NCBI GenBank assembly: GCA_018715465.1
Contig: DVLN01000125.1
Location: forward strand, 1 to 13,749
Length of the DNA: 13,749 nt
Direction: 5' to 3'
Source: Candidatus Faecivivens stercorigallinarum
GTDB taxonomy: Bacteria > Bacillota > Clostridia > Oscillospirales > Ruminococcaceae
Part shown: piece after piece, positions 6,281-13,749 of the stretch
Layout of the letters: each line of letters starts with the position of its first letter
Numbering within the stretch: position 1 is the first letter of the stretch
The notes under the pieces: model-generated
The model's input: only the letters and a program-made list of their open reading frames with translations
What the model was told of the DNA's origin: nothing
The model's database searches: none
Position numbers and translations under genes: made by a program

Positions 6281-6685
6281 ATGAAAAAACATCTGCCCCA
6301 TGCCTGCTCCGAATGGCGGCGGCTGGTGATCGGCGGCGCCGCTGCCGGGATGATCTATCTGCTTGTTGCTCTGATGACAGGTCTGTCTGCTGCTGTTTCC
6401 AGGCTGGATCCGCCGGTGCTGGGGTCGCTGTGCGGCATTGTATCCGGCTGTATCTTCCTCGCCGTCAACACCCTCTTGCTGCATGCGACCATCAAGCGGA
6501 TCGCTTCGGGAAGGAGCGGTCCGGGAATCTACCGGCTCAGCTATGCGGGACGGTATCTGCTTGCGGGCGTGGTGCTGGCGGTCGGGTTTGCTTTTTTTGA
6601 CCCGTTTGCTGTCTTTGTCGTGCTGGTCTCGCCTAAAATCACCTATCTGGTCTGCGCGCTGGCCGGTATTGGAATGGAATCCTGA
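6281..6685 (+). CDS. atpI: ATP synthase subunit I (AtpI-like membrane protein)
   Basis: This 134-residue membrane protein is the first gene of the atp operon. A GGAGG (6270-6274) six bases before the ATG is a strong ribosome binding site. Four hydrophobic segments are visible, near residues 16-36, 47-67, 89-106 and 109-130, with a basic loop HATIKRIASGRSG (68-80) between the second and third. AtpI proteins are poorly conserved in sequence and are recognised mainly by position, size and four-helix topology. In studied bacteria AtpI helps assemble the c-ring, and in some it is linked to Mg2+ or Na+ supply; it is not part of the finished enzyme. The assignment here rests on position and topology more than on motifs. 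Confidence 0.75.
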   Translation: MKKHLPHACSEWRRLVIGGAAAGMIYLLVALMTGLSAAVSRLDPPVLGSLCGIVSGCIFLAVNTLLLHATIKRIASGRSGPGIYRLSYAGRYLLAGVVLAVGFAFFDPFAVFVVLVSPKITYLVCALAGIGMES

Positions 6686-6753
6686 ACCACTTTTCTTACA
6701 GACTGGAAGCCGGGAAATGCTGAACCGGTTTCTTCTGATATATTTCCGCAAAA

Positions 6754-6759
6754 AGGAGG
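6754..6759 (+). promoter_or_regulatory. Ribosome binding site supporting the TTG start of atpB
   Basis: AGGAGG at 6754-6759 lies 9 bases before TTG 6769. No in-frame ATG or GTG is placed near it, so the rare TTG start is the best reading. Confidence 0.75.
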
Positions 6760-6768
6760 TGCTTTGAT

Positions 6769-7482
6769 TTGGAAGGACCCAGAATATTTTTTACCCTCCC
6801 CTTTTTCGGCGGCATCAATATCAATGAAACGGAGATCAACCTGACGATTGTCACCCTGATCCTGTTGGTGCTCAGCCTGGTGCTCACCCACAAGATGGAA
6901 AAGATCCCCCGCAAAAAGACACAGATCCTCGCTGAAAAAATTGTCATCACCATCGACAACCTTGTCGAACAGACAATGGGAAAACGGTATATGAACTTTG
7001 CGCCGTATATGATGACCATTTTTGCCTGCTCCCTGATCGGCAGCCTGATCGGCCTGGTCGGACTGCGTTCGACAACCCAGGACTTCAATACCACGCTGAC
7101 CTGGGCGCTGGTAACGGCGTTTTTTATCCATTATGTCGGTTTTAAGTACAGCGGTTTTGTCGGCTACCTCAAGAGCTTTACCGAACCGGTCAAGCTCCTG
7201 ACCCCGATCAACCTGATCGGGATTGCCACGACCCCGATGTCGATGTCGCTCCGTCACTTCGGCAACGTCTTGGGCGGCGGTATCATCATGTCGCTGCTGT
7301 ATACCGCGCTGGGGTCACTCAGCTCGATGATCCACATTCCGATCCCGATTCTGGAGGTCGGTATCCCTGCCATCCTGTCGCTTTACTTTGACCTGTTCAG
7401 CGGCGTCATGCAGGCGTTTATCTTCTGCATGCTGACGATGGCCTATATCTCCAACACCGGTCCTTCGGACGATATCGCTTAA
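6769..7482 (+). CDS. atpB: F-type ATP synthase subunit a
   Basis: Subunit a (237 aa) is the stator channel of the Fo motor, passing ions to and from the c-ring. It begins at a TTG codon behind a full AGGAGG. Hydrophobic segments lie near 24-40, 80-97, 110-125, 147-160, 166-185 and 193-228. The essential arginine is R162 in MSLRHFGN (159-166; E. coli R210). EPVKLLTPINLI (139-150) and the last helix QAFIFCMLTMAYIS (215-228; E. coli Q252) are canonical. Anchored on R162 and Q215, the proton-relay positions E219 and H245 of E. coli correspond to G171 and D208, so the half-channel polar residues differ from the proton-type enzyme. This fits the unusual c subunit next door. It is somewhat shorter than E. 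coli AtpB (271 aa), mainly at the N terminus, as in many Firmicutes. Confidence 0.97.
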   Translation: MEGPRIFFTLPFFGGININETEINLTIVTLILLVLSLVLTHKMEKIPRKKTQILAEKIVITIDNLVEQTMGKRYMNFAPYMMTIFACSLIGSLIGLVGLRSTTQDFNTTLTWALVTAFFIHYVGFKYSGFVGYLKSFTEPVKLLTPINLIGIATTPMSMSLRHFGNVLGGGIIMSLLYTALGSLSSMIHIPIPILEVGIPAILSLYFDLFSGVMQAFIFCMLTMAYISNTGPSDDIA

Positions 7483-7545
7483 AGTAAGGTCCTGAAAAAC
7501 ATAAAAATCCTTTAAAAAAACTTTTGCACAGAAAGGAAATGAATT

Positions 7546-7803
7546 ATGAACAATATCGACGGCATCACTTTGATTAAAGCAGCTTCCGCCATCGGCGCAG
7601 GTCTCGCCATGATCGCAGGTATCGGCCCCGGTATCGGCGAAGGTTACGCCGCAGGTAAGGCAGTCGAGGCAGTCGCCAGACAGCCCGAAAGCCAGGGCCT
7701 CGTTACCAAAACCATGCTGATCGGCTGTGCGATCGCGGAAACGACCGGTATCTACGGCCTGTTTATCGCCCTCGCGCTGCTGTTCTTCAACCCGCTGCTG
7801 TAA
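7546..7803 (+). CDS. atpE: F-type ATP synthase subunit c with two-carboxylate, probably Na+-binding, motif
   Basis: This 85-residue helical hairpin forms the rotor ring. The first helix has GAGLAMIAGIGPGIG (17-31), the cytoplasmic loop ARQPE (44-48), and the second helix the ion site CAIAETTGIYG (61-71). Numbering is identical to the Ilyobacter tartaricus Na+ c subunit: E65 is the essential carboxylate, I63, T66, T67 and Y70 occupy the positions of V63, S66, T67 and Y70. The ligand Q32 is replaced by E32 (GIGEGYAAG 29-37). A second glutamate at 32 together with ExTxxxY is the pattern described for the Na+-driven Fusobacterium nucleatum enzyme. Proton-type c subunits lack the T/S66, T67, Y70 set. 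Na+ coupling is thus a good inference, not proven. AAAGGA (7532-7537) is 8 bases before the ATG. Confidence 0.97.
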   Translation: MNNIDGITLIKAASAIGAGLAMIAGIGPGIGEGYAAGKAVEAVARQPESQGLVTKTMLIGCAIAETTGIYGLFIALALLFFNPLL

Positions 7804-7860
7804 TGCAGCCGGATGCAGGACAGTTCCACCGCTTTATATGAAAGGTACGGTTTAATCAGT

Positions 7861-8370
7861 ATGACCGAATCAATTTTCAGTGTCAGCGGCTGGCAGCTGC
7901 TCTTTACCCTCATCAACCTCGTCATTGATTATTTTATCCTGAAAAAATTCCTCTACCAGCCGGTCAAAAAGATGTTCGCGCAGCGTCAGGCTGAGGTCGA
8001 GGATACCTACAAAAAGGCGGATGAGGCCAACGCTGACGCCACCAGCCTTAAACAGCAGTATGAACAGAAGATGGCCGGCGCCAGAGAAGAGGCGGATGCA
8101 ATTGTCCGCAATGCGACCGGCCGTGCACAGGTCCGCTCCGACGCGATGATCGCCGAGGCAAGGCAGAACGCTTCCGAAATCATCCACCGCGCAGATGAGC
8201 AGGCTGCCATCGAAAAGAAACAGGCACTTAATCAGGTTAAAAACCAGATCGCCGACCTCGCTTTGCAGGCCGCGGAAAACGTCATCCGCAAAGAACTGGA
8301 TGCCGATTCCCACCGCAAGATGATCGACGATTTCATCGAAAATGTAGGTGAACAGCAATGGCAGAACTGA
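7861..8370 (+). CDS. atpF: F-type ATP synthase subunit b
   Basis: Subunit b is the peripheral stalk that joins Fo to the alpha3beta3 head through delta. With the start at ATG 7861 it has 169 residues: a membrane helix at 11-30 (WQLLFTLINLVIDYFILKKF), the conserved basic exit QPVKKMF (33-39), and then a long charged Ala/Glu/Gln/Lys-rich coiled coil to about residue 145, with a C-terminal delta-binding part. An upstream in-frame ATG at 7813 would add 16 mainly polar residues (185 aa). Neither has a well-spaced Shine-Dalgarno (AAAGG at 7841-7845 is 15 bases before 7861). I prefer 7861 because family members usually start only about ten residues before the membrane helix. The end overlaps atpH by 13 bases. 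Confidence 0.95.
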   Translation: MTESIFSVSGWQLLFTLINLVIDYFILKKFLYQPVKKMFAQRQAEVEDTYKKADEANADATSLKQQYEQKMAGAREEADAIVRNATGRAQVRSDAMIAEARQNASEIIHRADEQAAIEKKQALNQVKNQIADLALQAAENVIRKELDADSHRKMIDDFIENVGEQQWQN

Positions 8371-8900
8371 TCCAGAAGGTATACGCACAGGCGCTTTTTG
8401 ACGCCGCTGTCGAAGAGGACCTTCTGGAACAGGTCCGGTCCGAGCTGGATACCCTGGCCGGTATCTGCGCCGGACAGCCGGTCTTTCTGACCATCCTCTC
8501 CTCCCCCGCTGTCTCGCGGGAGGAAAAGGCGGAGATCCTCCGCGATACGATCGGCGGCAGGGTCCAGAAGATCGTATACAATTTCTTCCGCATCCTCGCC
8601 GACGAACAGCGCGCCGGTCTGCTGCCGCAGATCCAGGAAAGCTTCACCGCCCTTTACCGTCAGTATCACAACATCCTGCCGGTGAAGGCTGTGACCGCCA
8701 TCCCGATGACCGAAGATCAGGTGCAGCGGCTGTCTGAGCGGCTGTCGGCGCTGTCGGGCAAAAATGTTCTGCTGCAAAATGAGGCAGACCCCGCTCTGAT
8801 CGGCGGCGTGCTGCTGCAATATGACGGGCATGAGCTGGACGGCTCGGTCCGCGAACGGCTGGACAGCCTGCGCAGAAACCTGTCCAGCATTGTACTGTAA
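8358..8900 (+). CDS. atpH: F-type ATP synthase subunit delta
   Basis: The delta subunit (180 aa, standard length) links the top of F1 to the peripheral stalk b subunit. Residues about 1-105 form the N-terminal helical domain that binds alpha (YAQALFDAAVEE 9-20; FLTILSSPAVSREEK 43-57). The C-terminal domain has the family signature LIGGVLLQYDGHELDGSV (147-164) followed by RERLDSLRRNL (165-175). The ATG lies inside the end of atpF, with an AGGTG just upstream (from about 8346), so translation is probably coupled. Sequence is typical and nothing is missing. Confidence 0.96.
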   Translation: MAELIQKVYAQALFDAAVEEDLLEQVRSELDTLAGICAGQPVFLTILSSPAVSREEKAEILRDTIGGRVQKIVYNFFRILADEQRAGLLPQIQESFTALYRQYHNILPVKAVTAIPMTEDQVQRLSERLSALSGKNVLLQNEADPALIGGVLLQYDGHELDGSVRERLDSLRRNLSSIVL

Positions 8901-8945
8901 CTTCACTTTCTTTTAGTCTAATCAGTTAGGAGGGTTCAAACCCAA

Positions 8946-10457
<1,512 letters not shown>

Positions 10458-10478
10458 TATCGGAAGGAAGGTGGTCTG

Positions 10479-11330
10479 ATGGGCGCTTCGATGAAGGATA
10501 TCAAAAGCCGTATCAAATCGGTCGAAAGCACAATGCAGATTACCAAGGCGATGGAACTGGTCTCCTCTTCCAAGCTGCGCAGGGCGAAGGAACGCGCTGA
10601 AAATGCGCGCCCGTTTTTCAATGTCCTGTACAAAACGGTCTCCGATCTCGCCGCTGAGATGAACGGCGATGAGACGGTCTACAGCCGCGCTCCCAAAGAC
10701 AAGCCGGCACTGTATATCATCATCGCCGGCGACCGTGGGCTGGCGGGCGGCTACAACGCCAATATCTTCCGGCTCGCCGCTGAACAGCCCGATTTTAAGG
10801 GCGCAAAGGTCATCGCAATCGGACGCAAGGCGATTGAAAAATATGCCCACAGCCCCGATGTCGAGATGATCGCCGAATATCCCGGTCTGGCAGAACGGAT
10901 GCGTGTCTCCACCGTCCAGACGATCACCCGCCAGCTGCTCCGGCTGTGGCATAACCGTGAGATCAGCAGGGTACGGATACTGTTCACCCAGTTCGTCACC
11001 GCCCTCAACCAGCAGGCGTCTATCCTGGATGTCCTCCCCCTCTCGCTGCGCAACGCTGCCGGCAGACAGTCGACTGAGATCATCTATGACCCCAGTCCCC
11101 AGGCTGTCTTCTCCGCGATCATCCCCCAGTACCTGACCGGTATCATCTACGGCGCTGTAACCGAAAGCTACGCTTCCGAACAGGGCGCCAGAAGGACCGC
11201 AATGGAGGCCGCAACCGGAAATGCGGAAGAGATGATCCAGAGCCTCTCCCTCAGCTATAACCGTGCAAGACAGGCTTCGATTACCCAGGAACTGACCGAG
11301 ATCGTCTCGGGTGCGAACGCCGCCCAATAA
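10479..11330 (+). CDS. atpG: F-type ATP synthase subunit gamma
   Basis: Gamma (283 aa) is the central rotor shaft. The N-terminal helix carries KDIKSRIKSVESTMQITKAM (6-25) and ELVSSSKLRRAK (26-37). The Rossmann-like middle has the conserved IIIAGDRGLAGGYN (80-93). The C-terminal helix, which with the N-terminal one makes the coiled-coil shaft, includes RRTAMEAATGNAEEM (238-252) and YNRARQASITQELTEI (260-275), the family signature. GGAAGGAAGG (10462-10471) stands just before the ATG. The second ATG at 10491 (MKDIKSR) is the other possible start, but the first has the better ribosome binding site spacing. No insertions or cysteine-based regulation loop are present. Confidence 0.97.
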   Translation: MGASMKDIKSRIKSVESTMQITKAMELVSSSKLRRAKERAENARPFFNVLYKTVSDLAAEMNGDETVYSRAPKDKPALYIIIAGDRGLAGGYNANIFRLAAEQPDFKGAKVIAIGRKAIEKYAHSPDVEMIAEYPGLAERMRVSTVQTITRQLLRLWHNREISRVRILFTQFVTALNQQASILDVLPLSLRNAAGRQSTEIIYDPSPQAVFSAIIPQYLTGIIYGAVTESYASEQGARRTAMEAATGNAEEMIQSLSLSYNRARQASITQELTEIVSGANAAQ

Positions 11331-11391
11331 CATTTGCTACCCTGTAGCGGCGGCATTGATACAAAAATACCAGGTATGAAAGGAGATATTC

Positions 11392-12792
11392 ATGCCAGAG
11401 AAAAATATTGGCAAGGTCGTTCAGATCATCGGACCTGTCCTCGATATCCGGTTTGATGCTGACCACCTGCCGAATCTGCTGAATGCGATCCATATTCAAA
11501 ACGAGGGCAAAACGCTGGTCGCTGAAGTCGCCCAGCATATCGGCGGCGACGTCGTCCGCTGCATCGCGATGAGCTCGACTGACGGGCTTCGCCGCGGTGT
11601 CGAGGCAGTCGACACCGGCTCCCCGATTACAGTGCCCGTCGGCCCGCAGACGCTCGGCCGGATCTTTAACCTGCTCGGCGAACCGGTCGACAACAAACCG
11701 GCTCCCGATATCCAAAAACGTCTCCCCATCCATCGCCCCGCTCCCTCCTTCGAGGAGCAGGTCACCTCGACTGAAATCCTCGAGACCGGTATCAAGGTCA
11801 TCGACCTGATCGCCCCCTATCAGAAGGGCGGTAAAATCGGTCTGTTCGGCGGTGCGGGCGTCGGGAAAACCGTTCTGATCATGGAGCTGATCAACAACGT
11901 CGCGACCCAGCATGGCGGCATTTCCGTCTTTACCGGGGTCGGCGAACGTACCCGTGAGGGCAACGACCTGTACAACGAGATGATCGAATCGGGGGTTATC
12001 AACAAGACCGCCCTCGTCTACGGTCAGATGAACGAACCGCCCGGAGCAAGAATGCGGGTCGGCCTTTCGGGGCTGACGATGGCGGAATACTTCCGGGATG
12101 AGGAAAACCAGGACGTTTTGCTGTTTATCGACAACATCTTCCGCTTTACCCAGGCAGGCTCGGAAGTTTCGGCGCTGCTGGGCCGTATGCCGTCGGCGGT
12201 CGGATACCAGCCGACGCTGGCGACCGAGATGGGCGCTTTGCAGGAACGGATTACCTCCACCAAAAAAGGCTCGATCACCTCGGTCCAGGCGGTCTATGTA
12301 CCGGCTGACGACCTGACCGATCCCGCTCCTGCGACGACCTTTGCCCACCTCGACGCGACCACCGTCCTTTCGAGAAGCATCTCGTCGCTGGGCATCTACC
12401 CGGCGGTTGACCCGCTGGAATCGACCTCCCGCATCCTCTCCCCCGCTGTCGTCGGAAAGGAACACTATGAGGTCGCACGGGCTGTCCAGGCCACCCTCCA
12501 GCGGTACAAGGAATTGCAGGATATCATCGCGATTCTCGGCATGGACGAGCTGTCGGAAGAAGACCGGTTGACCGTCGCACGGGCGCGTAAAATCCAGCGT
12601 TTTCTCTCCCAGCCGTTCACTGTCGCGGAACAGTTCACCGGCATGCAGGGCAAATATGTCCCGCTGTCGGAGACCATCCGCGGATTTAAAGAGATCATCG
12701 AAGGCAAGCATGACGATCTGCCCGAATCCGCCTTCCTGTTTGTCGGTTCCATCGACGAAGCGGTCCAAAAGGCTAAATCCGGGCAGGCTTAA
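11392..12792 (+). CDS. atpD: F-type ATP synthase subunit beta (catalytic)
   Basis: Beta (466 aa) contains the three catalytic sites that make or hydrolyse ATP. In order: N-terminal barrel (1-80), Walker A GGAGVGKT (153-160), GERTREGNDLY with catalytic E185 (184-194), Walker B LLFIDN (243-248), the RFTQAGSEVSALLGRMPS loop (251-268), the signature PAVDPLESTS (337-346), and DELSEED (385-391), the lever that pushes on gamma. AAAGGAG lies just upstream of the ATG. The C terminus ends soon after GSIDEA (452-457), as usual. The TAA stop is immediately followed by the Shine-Dalgarno of atpC, so the two are closely coupled. All catalytic residues are present. Confidence 0.99.
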   Translation: MPEKNIGKVVQIIGPVLDIRFDADHLPNLLNAIHIQNEGKTLVAEVAQHIGGDVVRCIAMSSTDGLRRGVEAVDTGSPITVPVGPQTLGRIFNLLGEPVDNKPAPDIQKRLPIHRPAPSFEEQVTSTEILETGIKVIDLIAPYQKGGKIGLFGGAGVGKTVLIMELINNVATQHGGISVFTGVGERTREGNDLYNEMIESGVINKTALVYGQMNEPPGARMRVGLSGLTMAEYFRDEENQDVLLFIDNIFRFTQAGSEVSALLGRMPSAVGYQPTLATEMGALQERITSTKKGSITSVQAVYVPADDLTDPAPATTFAHLDATTVLSRSISSLGIYPAVDPLESTSRILSPAVVGKEHYEVARAVQATLQRYKELQDIIAILGMDELSEEDRLTVARARKIQRFLSQPFTVAEQFTGMQGKYVPLSETIRGFKEIIEGKHDDLPESAFLFVGSIDEAVQKAKSGQA

Positions 12793-12804
12793 AGGAGCGG
12801 TCGG

Positions 12805-13206
12805 ATGAAGAGCTTTAAATTGCAGATTGTCGCCCCTGACCGGGTCCTCTATGACGGCGAAGCAACCTTCCTGCTGGTCCGTGCGGCCAGCGGCGATATC
12901 GGCATCCAGGCCAACCATCAGAAGCTGGTCACTCCGCTGACCATCGGGAAGATGAAGGTCGAATTTGCCGACGCCCAGCCCCGTTTCGCAGCGATCACCG
13001 GCGGGTTTATGAAGGTCGGCGACAATGTCGTCACCGTCCTGACGACCGCCTGTGAATGGCAGGATGAAATCGACGTCGAGCGGGCAAAAAGGGCCGCTGA
13101 ACGGGCCAAAAAGGACAAACTCGCCGCCCGTTCCAAAATCGAGATGGACCATGCCGAGGTCCGGCTCAAACGGGCACTCAACCGAATCAGCGTCGCAAAA
13201 AAATAA
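12805..13206 (+). CDS. atpC: F-type ATP synthase subunit epsilon
   Basis: Epsilon (133 aa) sits on the rotor next to gamma and the c-ring and can inhibit ATP hydrolysis. The N-terminal beta-sandwich covers about 1-85 (LQIVAPDRVLYDGEA 6-20, GDIGIQANHQKLVTPL 30-45). The C-terminal two-helix domain has IDVERA (89-94), matching the ATP-binding motif I(L)DxxRA of the Bacillus PS3 protein, with E84, R100, R123 and R127 aligning one position later than PS3 E83, R99, R122 and R126. ATP binding by this domain would keep the enzyme in the non-inhibited folded state. AAAGGAG (12791-12797) overlaps the atpD stop and lies 7 bases before the ATG. It is the last gene of the operon. Confidence 0.97.
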   Translation: MKSFKLQIVAPDRVLYDGEATFLLVRAASGDIGIQANHQKLVTPLTIGKMKVEFADAQPRFAAITGGFMKVGDNVVTVLTTACEWQDEIDVERAKRAAERAKKDKLAARSKIEMDHAEVRLKRALNRISVAKK

Positions 13207-13214
13207 CGGCTCTT

Positions 13215-13255
13215 TACAGGCAGTCCTGTCAGACAGGATTGCCTGTATTTGCTAT
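13215..13255 (+). terminator. Rho-independent terminator of the atp operon
   Basis: A 15-bp stem pairs 13215-13229 with 13233-13247, with one G/T wobble and a 3-base loop, starting 9 bases after the atpC stop. The T-rich TTTGCTATTTT (13248-13258) follows. The T-tract is interrupted, but the stem is strong. Confidence 0.85.
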
Positions 13256-13272
13256 TTTATCGTCCAATAAGT

Positions 13273-13323
13273 AAAACCGGTATCTTTGCCCACCACGACG
13301 GTGGATTGAAGATACCGGTTTTT
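13273..13323. terminator. Bidirectional terminator between the atp operon and the zinc-ribbon gene
   Basis: A perfect 14-bp stem pairs 13273-13286 with 13309-13322, starting with AAAA and ending with TTTTT, so it works in both directions. A nested hairpin CCACC/GGTGG (13290-13294/13300-13304) fills the loop. It lies 26 bases beyond the stop codon of the minus-strand gene and backs up the atp terminator. Confidence 0.9.
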
Positions 13324-13348
13324 CATTTGGCTTCCGGGGAGCTGATGC

Positions 13349-13651
13349 TTATTCATCCAGCAATGAACTGGGCAGTTCCGGCTCAGATACCGAACTCTCG
13401 CTGGATTCTTCAAACGACGACGAAACCTGCGTTGTTTGCTGCTGCTCTCCGACTGCAAACAACACCATCGCGCAGACTCCAAGCAGGACAACCACCCCGC
13501 CCAGCAACCCCAGCAGCCGCAGGTTCCTTCTTGAAAAGCCGCTGCTTTCCAGCGGGATGAATTCCTTGCCGCCCAGCCGCTGGCCGCATACCGGGCAGGT
13601 CGTCCCTTCCAGAGGGATACCACATTTGGGACAGAGATTTTTTGTGTGCAC
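13349..13651 (-). CDS. Small zinc-ribbon protein with one transmembrane segment (unknown function)
   Basis: I do not recognise a named family. Numbering from the ATG at 13693 (114 aa): a zinc ribbon CPKCG (21-25) and CPVCG (33-37), a basic stretch SRRNLR (54-59), a single membrane helix at about 59-81 (LLGLLGGVVVLLGVCAMVLF), then a Ser/Glu/Gln-rich low-complexity tail to the end. The layout predicts a cytoplasmic metal-binding knuckle and a short extracellular tail. The ATG at 13693 abuts its AGGAGA and lies only about 5 bases from the predicted transcription start. The in-frame GTG at 13651 has AAAGGAA 9 bases upstream and would start the protein just before the first CPKCG, so I use it (100 aa); 13693 is the alternative. 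The gene converges on the atp operon. Such proteins are common in Firmicutes but uncharacterised. Confidence 0.75.
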   Translation of the reverse strand: MHTKNLCPKCGIPLEGTTCPVCGQRLGGKEFIPLESSGFSRRNLRLLGLLGGVVVLLGVCAMVLFAVGEQQQTTQVSSSFEESSESSVSEPELPSSLLDE

Positions 13652-13660
13652 TGAAACATC

Positions 13661-13667
13661 TTCCTTT
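13661..13667 (-). promoter_or_regulatory. Ribosome binding site favouring the GTG start of the zinc-ribbon gene
   Basis: Minus-strand AAAGGAA (13667 to 13661) is 9 bases before GTG 13651. The competing AGGAGA (13699 to 13694) touches ATG 13693 and overlaps the predicted transcription start. Confidence 0.45.
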
Positions 13668-13704
13668 ACTGAGGATATTCCACCTTCCGACATTCTCCTG
13701 TGTC

Positions 13705-13733
13705 AGTATACCATATCCCCGCGGCCGGTTAAA
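13705..13733 (-). promoter_or_regulatory. Extended -10 promoter of the zinc-ribbon gene
   Basis: On the minus strand TATACT (13710 to 13705) is preceded by TGG (13713 to 13711), an extended -10. A poor -35 candidate, TTTAAC, lies at 13733 to 13728 with a 17-base spacer. The predicted start is about 13698. No gene is visible between 13711 and the window end. Confidence 0.5.
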
Positions 13734-13749
13734 GAGAAATCATGTGAAC

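Noticed and set aside
7813..7860. Longer atpF starting at ATG 7813
   Set aside because: No Shine-Dalgarno and a polar extension atypical for subunit b; kept only as an alternative start.
11281..13152. 623-codon minus-strand frame opposite atpD and atpC
   Set aside because: Long open frames opposite GC-biased conserved genes are common; the translation is rich in Asp, Arg, Gly and Gln with no domain, no ribosome binding site case, and crosses three gene boundaries. The 409-codon frame at 10104-11333 and the 301-codon frame at 8922-9827 are rejected for the same reason.

Overview
The window looks like a chromosomal segment from an anaerobic, low-branching Firmicute, most likely a gut-type Clostridia of the Oscillospiraceae/Ruminococcaceae kind. 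This is inferred from protein style, a CIRCE-controlled clpB, SigA-type promoters, AGGAGG/AAAGGA ribosome binding sites and a moderately high GC content. It is essentially a housekeeping region, with no mobile element, tRNA, rRNA or CRISPR array that I can see.

Layout from left to right. Bases 2-319 hold the C-terminal end of an MmeI-like (type IIL) DNA methyltransferase or restriction-modification protein whose start lies outside the window. It converges on clpB (minus strand, 408 to about 3026), and a hairpin near 327-370 lies between them. The clpB promoter (perfect -35 and -10 boxes) overlaps a perfect CIRCE operator, so clpB should be repressed by HrcA and induced by heat or misfolded protein. 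Running divergently are two translationally coupled short chromate-transporter (CHR) family proteins (3429-4591), closed by a strong terminator. A stand-alone ROK-family transcriptional regulator follows (4833-6038). The rest of the plus strand is a complete nine-gene F-type ATP synthase operon in the canonical order atpI-B-E-F-H-A-G-D-C (6281-13206), ending in one strong terminator and then a bidirectional one. Past it, on the minus strand, is a small zinc-ribbon membrane protein (13349 to 13651 or 13693).

The most interesting biology is in the ATP synthase. The c subunit has the same numbering as the Ilyobacter tartaricus Na+ c-ring and keeps E65, T67 and Y70, with T66 replacing S66. At position 32 it has Glu instead of Gln. 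This is the two-carboxylate pattern known from the Na+-driven Fusobacterium nucleatum enzyme, so a sodium-coupled ATP synthase is a reasonable inference. The epsilon subunit carries the I(L)DxxRA ATP-binding motif with its partner arginines, which suggests ATP-sensitive inhibition of hydrolysis. The atp promoter and 5' leader are surrounded by four alternating copies of an 8-base element (AAACAGYG and its complement), one of them in the loop of a terminator-like hairpin before atpI. This points to an unexplored regulatory arrangement.

For two genes (clpB and the zinc-ribbon protein) the first in-frame ATG has a Shine-Dalgarno touching it, and a downstream GTG is better placed. I chose the GTG in both cases and give the alternative.
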